Below the pieces are notes generated by a model. It saw only the letters and a list, made by a program, of their open reading frames with translations, did no database searches and was not told where the DNA came from. Below, one piece after another: positions 1 through 6,016 of a stretch of 8,908 bases of DNA; within the stretch, counting starts at the first letter, position 1, and every line of letters starts with the position of its first letter. This stretch comes from CAG-841 sp963614875. Its GTDB lineage: Bacteria > Bacillota > Clostridia > Oscillospirales > CAG-272. The stretch is from contig CAVEFC010000045.1 in NCBI GenBank assembly GCA_963614875.1, forward strand, positions 1 to 8,908, written 5' to 3'. A program made the translations under genes and the position numbers.

Positions 1-738
1 TTCGGGTTTGATTTTACTTTTCGCCTGAGAAAGAAATTTTTGTATTGTCAGAAAAGGAATGGCGTAGTTCATAGCCGTGGCGTCTTCTCTTCCGCCGGTG
101 ACCATACCGATAAATTCTCCTGCGGAGTTCAGTACGGGGCCGCCGGAATATCCCATGGTTACGGGCGCCGAAATCATTATAAGACTGCGACCGCTTATTT
201 CACGTCTGGTATCGCTTATTATGCCGTCCACAATGCTCAGTCCTTCGCCTTTTCCGTTCCCTATAACACAAATCTTCTCTCCCGCTTTTATCGGGCTCCA
301 TGATATTTTCAAAGGCTTTGAACCGACAGCGTCGGGACAGTAAAGCAAGGCAAGATCCGTCTTGCTGTCATTGTAAACAAGCTCGGCTTTGAAGAGATCC
401 TCGTGCGGACGACGTCCCGCCACGATTATATCGCAGAAATTCTTTACGCCGTTTATTTCGCTTCCGGCTCCGCTTATTATATGAGAATTTGTAAGCACAT
501 ACCCGTCGGACGAAATAATAAGTCCCGTGCCGCACAGCTCTTCTCCGTCCGTGATACCGCTTATTTCAAGCACGCTTTCAATTGTCGATTTATATATATC
601 CGCCGTGGATTTTATCTGCGATACGCTTTCATTCCACGAAAAAACCGTATTGCACGAGGCGCACTTGTATATCTTTTTTGATAATTTTGAAAGATTTTTT
701 CCGGCACATACGGGACATACGGAATGATCCATAATCAT
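1..738 (-). CDS. Zinc-ribbon / trypsin-like serine protease (partial, C-terminus outside the window)
   Basis: The 246 visible residues begin with a zinc ribbon of two CxxC knuckles (Cys8/11 and Cys26/29) and continue into a trypsin-like (S1/HtrA-type) domain. The full catalytic triad is present: His86 in LTNSH, Asp128 in TDLALL and Ser198 in GYSGGP. No signal peptide or membrane helix precedes the protease domain, so a cytoplasmic enzyme is inferred, unlike most HtrA proteases. The ATG at 738 overlaps the upstream stop codon as ATGA, and an in-frame ATG lies at 732; AGGAGG sits 4 bases before the first and 10 before the second, so either could be used. The frame is still open at base 1, so a PDZ or other C-terminal domain may follow. 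It is the last visible gene of the XRE/LRR operon, so translation is probably coupled to the LRR membrane protein. Substrate unknown. Confidence 0.85.
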   Translation of the reverse strand, partial: MIMDHSVCPVCAGKNLSKLSKKIYKCASCNTVFSWNESVSQIKSTADIYKSTIESVLEISGITDGEELCGTGLIISSDGYVLTNSHIISGAGSEINGVKNFCDIIVAGRRPHEDLFKAELVYNDSKTDLALLYCPDAVGSKPLKISWSPIKAGEKICVIGNGKGEGLSIVDGIISDTRREISGRSLIMISAPVTMGYSGGPVLNSAGEFIGMVTGGREDATAMNYAIPFLTIQKFLSQAKSKIKPE

Positions 739-2210
739 TTCGCCTCCTTTACAAGCTGTACGGAAGAATTCTCGGGCATCCAGCCGTCGCCGTAGCCGTC
801 GGGAATTTTATCCGCATAAAGATAAAACGTAATCGAATCGCATCCGCCGAAAGCGTCTTTTTCAATAATCATTTTATCGGTAAGATAAACCCTTTTCAGC
901 TTTGTACAACCGGAAAACGCTCCGCCGCGGATAAGTCTGACGGAAGACGGAATATGTATTTCTTCAAGCGATTCGCAATCGCGGAAGCCGCCCATAAGCT
1001 TTATTCCGTCCGGAAGCTCCACATAGTTCAGCTTATAACAGTATAAAAATATGTTGTCGAAATTGTCGTAATTTCCGCCGAGCACGGCGCGTTCAAGCGC
1101 TATACAGTTCATAAATACGCAATTTCCCATTTCTTCAATCGAATCCGGCACTTCCACCTCTTTCAGTGAAGAGCAATAAGCAAATGCGGAATGCATAATT
1201 GATTTTACGCCTTTCGGAATGGTTATTTCCTTAAGAAAAATGCAATTGTGAAACGCACTTTGTCCTATTTCCGTAAGTGGTTCGGGCAAACGGATTTTCT
1301 CAAGCGAAGTACAGCCGTAAAACGAATTGTCTTCAAGACGATATACGGCATACCCGTCTATTTCGTCCGGAATATAAACCTCGGAAGCGCTGCCGTTGTA
1401 TTTTTCTATAACGCATCCGCCGTTTTCAATGCGGATTGTCATATCGTCATATTCAAATTTTTCGCCGTCGTAATGCTCTTTGTCGGGAATTGTCGTCGTT
1501 TCTGCCGATGTCGTTTGCGTTGTCGCTCTCTGCGTTGTCGTGGTTTCCGCCGCAGACGTCGCTGCGGTCGCGGTGCCTGCTTGTGTTGTCGTCGTTTCGG
1601 CAGGCGGCGTTGTGACGGTCGGATCCGTTCCGACGGTTTCAAAGGAGCTTTCGGTCTGTGAACCGTGAGAAGAAAGTCTGCCTGCCAGAAAGACAATGCA
1701 AACGCCCAATGCCGTGTACAGCAGCGCCGTCATTACGAGCCTTACGGCAGGAGAAAGCCGCGTCGGCCTGCAAAGCGTATACGGAGCGGGATCGGAGGCG
1801 CGTCTTGCAATTATTCCGTCCACGCTTATATTTGTAACGATTATTCCGAGCGACGCAATTTCCGCACTTTTGCAAAGTTCCGAAAAAACAGCTTTTCCTA
1901 TATCGCCTGCGTGCGATTTTATATCCGAAAAATATATTTTGTCCGTTTCGGCATATCCGCATATGATCTGCGTGCCGGTTTTTTCGATTATCGGCATTAT
2001 TGCCGAGCGAAGCTTTTTTGCGGTATCGTGTCCCGAAAATCTGTGAGAAAAAATATTATTGTCTTTTACTTCAACGGAGCATATGCCGTTAAGCCCGACA
2101 AAAAAATCTTCTTTCGGAAGTCCTTCTCCGTCCCGCATCGAAACATAAACGTTGCCAAAACCAAACGCAAGCTTCTGCGTGTCGGAGAATGATTTCTGTT
2201 TTTCAGTCAT
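735..2210 (-). CDS. Membrane-anchored BspA-like leucine-rich-repeat protein with SPFH-like N-terminal domain
   Basis: The protein has 491 residues in four parts. Residues about 10-138 are an alpha/beta domain whose pattern (VGLNGICSVEV, then a helix, then SLGIIVTNISVDGI) resembles the SPFH-like domain of YdjI-type proteins; this match is by eye and weak. One membrane helix lies at about 158-178, preceded by an Arg-containing stretch (CRPTRLSPAVR) that predicts the N-terminal part inside. A Thr/Ala/Glu-rich spacer covers about 195-242. About seven BspA-like repeats (LRR_5; pattern AFxxCxxLxxIxIPxxVxxI) run to about residue 460 and should be outside the cell. The ATG at 2210 is preferred because AAGGA lies 8 bases upstream and it overlaps the previous gene by 8 bases; the in-frame ATG at 2228 has no ribosome site. 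A sensor or adhesion role passing a signal to the cytoplasmic domain or the protease is inference. Confidence 0.85.
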   Translation of the reverse strand: MTEKQKSFSDTQKLAFGFGNVYVSMRDGEGLPKEDFFVGLNGICSVEVKDNNIFSHRFSGHDTAKKLRSAIMPIIEKTGTQIICGYAETDKIYFSDIKSHAGDIGKAVFSELCKSAEIASLGIIVTNISVDGIIARRASDPAPYTLCRPTRLSPAVRLVMTALLYTALGVCIVFLAGRLSSHGSQTESSFETVGTDPTVTTPPAETTTTQAGTATAATSAAETTTTQRATTQTTSAETTTIPDKEHYDGEKFEYDDMTIRIENGGCVIEKYNGSASEVYIPDEIDGYAVYRLEDNSFYGCTSLEKIRLPEPLTEIGQSAFHNCIFLKEITIPKGVKSIMHSAFAYCSSLKEVEVPDSIEEMGNCVFMNCIALERAVLGGNYDNFDNIFLYCYKLNYVELPDGIKLMGGFRDCESLEEIHIPSSVRLIRGGAFSGCTKLKRVYLTDKMIIEKDAFGGCDSITFYLYADKIPDGYGDGWMPENSSVQLVKEAK

Positions 2211-2571
2211 TTTCGGGTTCCTTTTCATGTTTGGATATCAGATCATCTATCTTATCAAGCGTTTCGCTCGGAATATCATCCTGTGCGAGCGCAAAGATAA
2301 GCCTTTGCTTTTTTTCCGCAAAATCCGTAAGATTTATTTTAACGGTGCTTCCGGAAGTGAACATTGCTCTGCGCAGCTTGTTCATATCCATCTGTGACAG
2401 AGGATATGCTTCCGCAAGCAATTTTTCTATGTCGAGCGGAATATTGCGCTTTCCGCTTTCTATTGCCGAAAGATATGATGGAGATAAATTCAGTTTCCTT
2501 GCCATATCCCTTGACGTATCGCCGGAGTTTATTCTGATAATGCGAAGTAACTTACCGAATTCGGTTAACAT
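2203..2571 (-). CDS. XRE-family helix-turn-helix regulator
   Basis: This 122-residue protein begins with a Cro/CI-type helix-turn-helix. Residues 4-58 show the family pattern FGKLLRIIR, then a turn and DMARKLNLSPSYLSAIESGKR, with the recognition helix around SPSYLSAIE. The C-terminal half (about 60-122) is charged and helical and matches no domain that I recognise. An AAGGAA ribosome site lies 9 bases before the ATG, and the stop overlaps the start of the LRR gene. It is the first gene of the operon and its promoter carries three 20-base-spaced CGTTTACA boxes, so autorepression is the simplest inference. No antitoxin-type partner toxin is visible, so a toxin-antitoxin reading is not supported. 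Confidence 0.88.
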   Translation of the reverse strand: MLTEFGKLLRIIRINSGDTSRDMARKLNLSPSYLSAIESGKRNIPLDIEKLLAEAYPLSQMDMNKLRRAMFTSGSTVKINLTDFAEKKQRLIFALAQDDIPSETLDKIDDLISKHEKEPEND

Positions 2572-2602
2572 TGCAAAAACTTCCTTTCGTTTTTATGACT
2601 TC

Positions 2603-2631
2603 ATTATACATCTGCGTTTACATAAAGTCAA
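2603..2631 (-). promoter_or_regulatory. Sigma-A promoter of the XRE/LRR/protease operon
   Basis: On the minus strand TTGACT (2626-2631) is followed after exactly 17 bases by TATAAT (2603-2608). The start codon of the XRE gene lies about 30 bases further on, with a ribosome site between. Two of the three CGTTTACA boxes fall in the spacer and just upstream of the -35, so a protein bound there would block polymerase. Confidence 0.85.
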
Positions 2632-2662
2632 TGGCGTTTACAAGATTTATGATTCGTTTACA
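2615..2662 (+). repeat. Three CGTTTACA boxes at 20-base intervals (putative operator)
   Basis: The octamer CGTTTACA (TGTAAACG on the minus strand) occurs at 2615-2622, 2635-2642 and 2655-2662. The step of exactly 20 bases is close to two helical turns, so all three face the same side of the DNA. The first lies inside the promoter spacer and the second abuts the -35. The adjacent XRE protein is the obvious candidate binder; this is inference. Confidence 0.75.
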
Positions 2663-2729
2663 CGTTGAAAATCGGCATTGACAGCGAAAAAGTCAGACGC
2701 TGTAAGGATTTTCTGCTGACCGTGCCGTT

Positions 2730-2771
2730 GTGAACTGAATTGACAATTGTGTGAACAAATTTGACAATTGC
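2730..2771 (+). repeat. Tandem 21-base direct repeat ahead of the non-coding RNA promoter
   Basis: Units 2730-2750 and 2751-2771 both start with GTGAAC and both carry TTGACAATTG; 17 of 21 positions are identical. The repeat ends 10 bases before a TTGAAA -35 element, a common place for an activator or repressor to bind. TTGACA within each unit has no suitable -10 partner, so these are not scored as promoters. Confidence 0.55.
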
Positions 2772-2781
2772 GCTAATATAC

Positions 2782-2810
2782 TTGAAAAATCGTGAAAAAG
2801 TTAATAAAAT
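2782..2810 (+). promoter_or_regulatory. Candidate promoter for the structured RNA
   Basis: TTGAAA (2782-2787), a 17-base spacer and TAAAAT (2805-2810). Transcription from about 2817 would run through a hairpin at 2832-2863 (GCGGGAGCTT pairing with AAGCT and CCCGC) and the long-stem RNA, ending at the terminator at 3108-3138. No other candidate promoter of equal quality was seen before the RNA. Confidence 0.45.
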
Positions 2811-2896
2811 ATATACAGCAGAGGAAATCACGCGGGAGCTTACATCCGAAAAGCTTCGCCCGCCGTAACCCTTTTACAAAAAAATATAAGCTTGTG

Positions 2897-3076
2897 AAAA
2901 ATACTTGGCAGCAGTCCGGAAAAGAAGCGCGCGGTGTCCCCCGCACCGAAAGTGCTTCTCACCGCGGCTATTGTAGACAAAATACTTTCCAAGTCAGAGT
3001 ATTTAGGTGTGGTTATAGTACATACGACTTGTCATTGCCCGGGGCGATAACGGTCCCGACACTGTCAAGTATTTTT
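2897..3076 (+). ncRNA. Candidate structured non-coding RNA, family not identified
   Basis: The ends form a 15-bp closing stem: 2897-2911 (AAAAATACTTGGCAG) pairs with 3062-3076 (CTGTCAAGTATTTTT), with one G-U pair. Inside are a hairpin AGAAGCGC (2923-2930) with GTGCTTCT (2952-2959), topped by CGGTG/CACCG, and a hairpin AAATACT (2980-2986) with AGTATTT (2998-3004). The loop of the second contains CAAGTC (2990-2995), complementary to GACTTG (3026-3031), so a pseudoknot is possible. ATTGCC/GGCGAT makes a further hairpin near 3034-3048. A strong terminator follows 31 bases later and no convincing protein frame covers the region. Size and a closed rod would allow 6S RNA, while the pseudoknot and complexity would fit an RNA such as the raiA motif; I recognise neither by sequence. 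A riboswitch for the transporter is less likely because that gene has its own promoter beyond the terminator. Confidence 0.55.
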
Positions 3077-3107
3077 CAAAGGCTTATATTCAGCAGAAAA
3101 AGCAAGC

Positions 3108-3138
3108 AAAATGCCCCTCGCATCGCGAGGGGCATTTT
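3108..3138 (+). terminator. Strong intrinsic terminator after the structured RNA
   Basis: A perfect 14-bp stem (3108-3121 with 3125-3138) with a three-base loop; the GC-rich core is GCCCCTCGC/GCGAGGGGC. The A-tract and T-tract form the base of the stem, so it could work in both directions. It separates the RNA gene from the transporter promoter. Confidence 0.88.
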
Positions 3139-3222
3139 ATGTGCAAAAAATCCGAAAGCGGCAAAAATGTTTCCTTTGTATCAACGAAAAGTCGGGCACA
3201 GCTCTGTCAAATCCGATAAAAA

Positions 3223-3237
3223 TATGAAATTTTCATA
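3223..3237. promoter_or_regulatory. Palindrome overlapping the transporter -35 (putative operator)
   Basis: TATGAAATTTTCATA is a perfect inverted repeat of 7-base arms around one central base. Its right end overlaps the TAGACA -35 element at 3236. The position suggests control of the MFS gene by an unknown dimeric regulator; chance cannot be excluded for an AT-rich 15-mer. Confidence 0.45.
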
Positions 3238-3264
3238 GACAAAGCAAACGCATTGTGATATAAT
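3236..3264 (+). promoter_or_regulatory. Promoter of the MFS transporter gene
   Basis: TAGACA (3236-3241), a 17-base spacer and TATAAT (3259-3264), with an extended -10 TG at 3256-3257. The predicted start is near G3271, giving a 5' leader of about 107 bases. Confidence 0.8.
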
Positions 3265-3270
3265 ACAGCC

Positions 3271-3351
3271 GTTGATTTTTCCGTCCGCATCAAAAGGGCA
3301 AAAAATTTCGTTTCCGGACGCTTTCATAAAAAAAGCAAAGGAAACGTCAAC
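3271..3351 (+). promoter_or_regulatory. Foldable 5' leader of the transporter mRNA
   Basis: Three nested helices can form from the very first transcribed base: GTTGA (3271-3275) with TCAAC (3347-3351), TTTCC (3278-3282) with GGAAA (3340-3344), and CGTCCG (3282-3287) with CGGACG (3315-3320); C3282 can join only one of the last two. The structure ends before the ribosome site and has no T-tract, so it is not a terminator. It matches no riboswitch consensus I know; a stabilising 5' fold is equally possible. Confidence 0.35.
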
Positions 3352-3377
3352 AGATTATACTTTCGGAGAAAGGTGTT

Positions 3378-4610
3378 ATGGTATTATCCAAAAAGCATGG
3401 CTCACTGCTGATATTTGTGAGCTGTTTTACATATTCGATCGCTTATCTCGGACGGCTGTCATATGCCGCAAATCTGACCGCCATAGCGGAGGCATATTCC
3501 GTAAGCAAGGAAACGCTCGGGACAGTCAGCTCAATGCTGTTTTTTGCATACGGCGGCGGGCAGATACTTCACTTTTTCCTTGCAAAATATTATCCGCCGC
3601 GTATTACCGTTGCTTTGGGAATGTTTATGACGGCGGCATGTAATATTCTTCTTGCGCTTTCAGCCGATATTACGTCAATGCGTATTATATGGCTTGCAAA
3701 CGGCTTGATACAAAGCTTTTTCTGGTGTAATATCTGTAATGTGATTGCAAAATATCTGGCTTCGTCACAGCTGAGAACATGGATAATGTTCGGCGGATTT
3801 TCATTTTGCTTCGGTACGTTCGGCGTGTACGGACTTTCCGCTTTGTTTGTTTCCGTAAATTACAGAATAACATTTTATATCATTGCCGCACTTTCCGTTC
3901 TTGCAGGGATACTTTGGTTTGTTTTTCTCGGATTTTTTGAAAAAGCACCGAAGGTCTGCGAGCCCGAACAAAAAACCGAAAAAACACAGACGATGAAAGG
4001 TTTTTATCGTGGGACGGTGCTTGTTATCATCGGATTTGTGGCATTTTCCGCCGTCGGAAATTCATTTATCCGCGACGGTGTTATCACATGGCTTCCCACA
4101 ATTCTCAAAACGGATTTCGGCTTCGGCGATTCGTCGGCAGTGCTGATAACCATGGGACTTTCACTTCTTTCGTGCGCCGGTATTTTTGCGGCGCGGATCC
4201 TTTCCCGTGTTATCCAAAGCAGACTTGCCGCTCTGTCCATAGTCTTTACCGTGCTTGCCGTATTCCTCGGCGGAGGAATTCTCGCATATAAAAAGACGGC
4301 TGTTGTACCGTTTATATTGTGCTTTGTCGTTATTATCTGCGCCATTTACTGCAACGGCAACTTTATTACAAGCGTAATTCCTTTCGGCATAAGAAAATTC
4401 GGCAACGTCGGCGGACTTTCGGCATTGCTTGACGCGTTCTGCTATGTGGGTTCTACCGCCGCAACAACGGTTTTCGGCGCAATCGCCGACAAAAACGGCT
4501 GGAGCGCGGTATTGATCCTTATTACGGTCATATCCGCCGTATCGGCGGCAGTCTGCTTTGCCGGCTCTCTTGCGGCACGGCGCGACGATATAACAAAACA
4601 GATATTCTGA
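3378..4610 (+). CDS. MFS transporter, organophosphate:phosphate antiporter (GlpT/UhpT)-like
   Basis: This 410-residue protein has about twelve hydrophobic helices in two sets of six, split by a charged cytoplasmic loop at about residues 188-212 (EKAPKVCEPEQKTEKTQTMK). The first helix carries AYLGRLSYAANL, similar to the YxxGRxNxS pattern of the OPA family, and WLANGLIQSFFWC fits the W-NG-Q-W pattern of its fourth helix. It probably exchanges an anionic organic metabolite, possibly a phosphorylated one, across the inner membrane, but the substrate cannot be read from the sequence. The ATG at 3378 has an AAAGGTG ribosome site. The gene stands alone, with its own promoter, operator-like palindrome and downstream hairpins, and no sugar-phosphate or two-component genes beside it. 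Confidence 0.85.
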   Translation: MVLSKKHGSLLIFVSCFTYSIAYLGRLSYAANLTAIAEAYSVSKETLGTVSSMLFFAYGGGQILHFFLAKYYPPRITVALGMFMTAACNILLALSADITSMRIIWLANGLIQSFFWCNICNVIAKYLASSQLRTWIMFGGFSFCFGTFGVYGLSALFVSVNYRITFYIIAALSVLAGILWFVFLGFFEKAPKVCEPEQKTEKTQTMKGFYRGTVLVIIGFVAFSAVGNSFIRDGVITWLPTILKTDFGFGDSSAVLITMGLSLLSCAGIFAARILSRVIQSRLAALSIVFTVLAVFLGGGILAYKKTAVVPFILCFVVIICAIYCNGNFITSVIPFGIRKFGNVGGLSALLDAFCYVGSTAATTVFGAIADKNGWSAVLILITVISAVSAAVCFAGSLAARRDDITKQIF

Positions 4611-4617
4611 AAGCAAA

Positions 4618-4639
4618 ACGGCTGACCGAGGTCAGCCGT
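4618..4639 (+). terminator. Hairpin after the transporter gene (weak terminator)
   Basis: ACGGCTGAC (4618-4626) pairs with GTCAGCCGT (4631-4639) around a CGAG loop, 7 bases after the stop codon. The following CAAATTTATGTT is a poor T-tract, so termination may be partial, or the stem may mainly protect the mRNA 3' end. Confidence 0.6.
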
Positions 4640-4732
4640 CAAATTTATGTTCTTGCTTTATTGCTTGCCCTTTTTCTTCTTTACGATAACGATAATTTCC
4701 GCGGCGACTGTAATTTCAGCGATGGGGGCGCA

Positions 4733-4779
4733 AAAAATCACCGCAAAAAGTCATTTCAGAACTTTTTGCGGTGATTTTT
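4733..4779. terminator. Bidirectional terminator between convergent genes
   Basis: A perfect 19-bp stem (4733-4751 with 4761-4779) with a 9-base loop, flanked by A and T runs in both orientations. It ends 9 bases from the stop of the lipoprotein gene and also serves as the backstop for the transporter transcript. The stretch 4640-4732 between the two hairpins holds no gene that I can support. Confidence 0.88.
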
Positions 4780-4788
4780 ATTTTCTGT

Positions 4789-5253
4789 TTATTTTATATC
4801 GTTTATCGGATATTCGCCGGTGCCGTCGTTGATTGACAACATGTAAATTTCAAATCCGGTATCATTTGCGCTTGCGCCGTAAGTCCAGAATGCGTGAAGC
4901 TGCAAAGCATCTCCCTTGTGCAGCTGCAGATCCTTGTAAACAACCGAATAAACGCCCGTGCTTTCTTCACTGAGAATCTGCTGACCGTTCACATGAAGCC
5001 AAACGGTGCTGGTGGCAAAATTCACATCGCAACGAACGGAAATCGTAACGGTGCAATCGGATTTTACGGTCATATTCCAATATGTTCCCGCATCGTTAAG
5101 GTTTGTGCCGTCGTAGGCAACGAATTTGTTTTCATATGAGGAAAACCAATAATTCCTGTCGTTTTTTGATACGCTTTCGCACGACGTCAGCAGGAGAAAA
5201 CAAATCCCTACAGCCACTATCAATGCAAGGCGCGCCACTGATTTTTTCTTCAT
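4789..5253 (-). CDS. Small secreted lipoprotein of unknown function
   Basis: This 154-residue protein starts with a classic lipoprotein signal: MKKK, a hydrophobic stretch and the lipobox LTSC, with Cys25 as the acylated residue. It should therefore be anchored on the outer face of the membrane. The mature part (about 130 residues) is predicted to be mostly beta strand, alternating as in TVTISVRCDVN, STVWLHVNGQQ and DALQLHAFWTYG, which would suit a compact beta-sandwich such as a carbohydrate-binding fold, but I do not recognise the family. The ATG at 5253 is chosen because AAGGA lies 6 bases upstream and the signal peptide begins there; a longer frame to 5322 would run through the promoter. 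It has its own promoter and terminator, so it is a single-gene unit. Confidence 0.85.
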   Translation of the reverse strand: MKKKSVARLALIVAVGICFLLLTSCESVSKNDRNYWFSSYENKFVAYDGTNLNDAGTYWNMTVKSDCTVTISVRCDVNFATSTVWLHVNGQQILSEESTGVYSVVYKDLQLHKGDALQLHAFWTYGASANDTGFEIYMLSINDGTGEYPINDIK

Positions 5254-5310
5254 GTTTATTCCTTTCTCTGTAATCGTGATTTTTATCCCAATTGATAAAA
5301 TTACAAGCAT

Positions 5311-5339
5311 ATTATATCTCAAACGGCAACGCTTTTCAA
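5311..5339 (-). promoter_or_regulatory. Promoter of the lipoprotein gene
   Basis: On the minus strand TTGAAA (5334-5339), a 17-base spacer and TATAAT (5311-5316), about 58 bases ahead of the start codon. It lies in the 147-base gap after the ANTAR gene, in which I see no strong terminator, so read-through from glnA/ANTAR into this gene is possible. Confidence 0.8.
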
Positions 5340-5400
5340 GTGCTGCGGCAATAAATTGTCATATCATAATGAAATTTTTTCTCTTCCGCCCCCGATTTCA

Positions 5401-5985
5401 TCATTTATACGTTGAAATTATATTTTCCGCCACCGTTCTGCGTGTGACGCATCTGTCCATAGCCTGCTTTTCAATATATCGGTGAGCTTCCTTTTCCGTC
5501 ATTTTAAGCTGTTCTATAAGCAGACATTTTGCCCTGTTTACTATTCGTATTTCCTCCATTTTTTCTTCAATCGAGGCGGTTTTCTGTTCCATACGGCGAA
5601 GTCTTTCTCTTGTTCCGCATAAAAGCGTAAGCGATTGAGATACCGCCTGCGCGTTTGTCGGCTTTGACATAACAAGCACTCCGTACTGTGAAACGCGGGA
5701 ATGAATATCGGCATAATGCTCGGCTTTGACAAGCAAAAGAACTCCCGTGCCGCTTCTTTCGCAAATGTCAAGCGCAAGCTCCGTTCCGAATTCGTCGGGC
5801 AGCGGAGCGTTTATTATCACTATATCGAAAGTATTTTCGGAAAGGCATTGCCTTGCGCCCGAAACGTCGGAGGTGACGGTTATCGGGCAGTATCTGCTTT
5901 CCGGCAGAATTTCAAAAAGGGATGTATTGAATTTTACGGACGAAGAAACAACAAGCACGCCGTAGCAATGCTCCGCAAGCTCCAT
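5401..5985 (-). CDS. ANTAR-domain antitermination regulator with degenerate receiver domain
   Basis: This 194-residue protein has three parts. Residues 8-118 have a receiver-like fold, but the phospho-acceptor position is Asn59 (FDIVIINAPLP) and the usual acidic pair near the start is replaced by SSS (VVSSS); the conserved Lys108-Pro is kept. Residues about 120-145 form a coiled coil. Residues about 140-190 are an ANTAR RNA-binding domain (EEIRIVNRAKCLLIEQ, then TEKEAHRYIEKQAMDRCVTRRTVAENII). ANTAR proteins bind paired hairpins in nascent RNA and stop terminators from forming. The gene lies 31 bases after glnA with a GGGAGGG ribosome site, so they are co-transcribed. From memory, this order matches glnA-nitR of solventogenic Clostridium. 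Probable target: the hexaloop hairpins in the glnN leader. Because phosphorylation looks impossible, the nitrogen signal must act otherwise. Confidence 0.9.
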   Translation of the reverse strand: MELAEHCYGVLVVSSSVKFNTSLFEILPESRYCPITVTSDVSGARQCLSENTFDIVIINAPLPDEFGTELALDICERSGTGVLLLVKAEHYADIHSRVSQYGVLVMSKPTNAQAVSQSLTLLCGTRERLRRMEQKTASIEEKMEEIRIVNRAKCLLIEQLKMTEKEAHRYIEKQAMDRCVTRRTVAENIISTYK

Positions 5986-6016
5986 ATATCATCCCTCCCG
6001 TCTGTTTTGTACTTTT

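Noticed and set aside
1248..1661. Cys/Arg- and Val-rich frames on the plus strand opposite the LRR gene
   Set aside because: They arise from the antisense of the Thr-rich repeat codons (ACN/ACG runs) and have no start signals.
2203..2571. XRE protein as antitoxin of a toxin-antitoxin pair
   Set aside because: The overlapping partner is a 491-residue membrane LRR protein, not a small toxin, and no RelE/HigB-like frame is present nearby.
2740..2779. TTGACA at 2740 and 2761 with TAATAT at 2774 as a promoter
   Set aside because: The spacers would be 28 and 7 bases, both unworkable; the hexamers are explained by the tandem 21-base repeat.
2897..3076. tmRNA, RNase P RNA or SRP RNA identity for the structured RNA
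   Set aside because: There is no tag reading frame or ACCA end, no GAGGAAAGUC-type RNase P core and no GGAAG-type SRP tetraloop context.
2792..3238. A plus-strand reading frame of 148 codons across the 2572-3377 gap
   Set aside because: It begins at a GTG without a ribosome site, its composition is Arg/Lys/Ser-rich with no domain, and it runs straight through the structured RNA and the terminator at 3108-3138.
4661..4744. A minus-strand frame of about 27 codons ending in AAEIIVIVKKKKGKQ
   Set aside because: It looks like a membrane anchor tail, but it would need a GTG start inside the terminator stem with no ribosome site. It may be a decayed remnant; the evidence is too thin to list it.
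4647..4832. A plus-strand frame of 61 codons starting with a hydrophobic stretch (MFLLYCLPFFFFTITII)
   Set aside because: No ribosome site precedes it, it starts 7 bases after the transporter's hairpin, and it reads through the bidirectional terminator into the lipoprotein gene.
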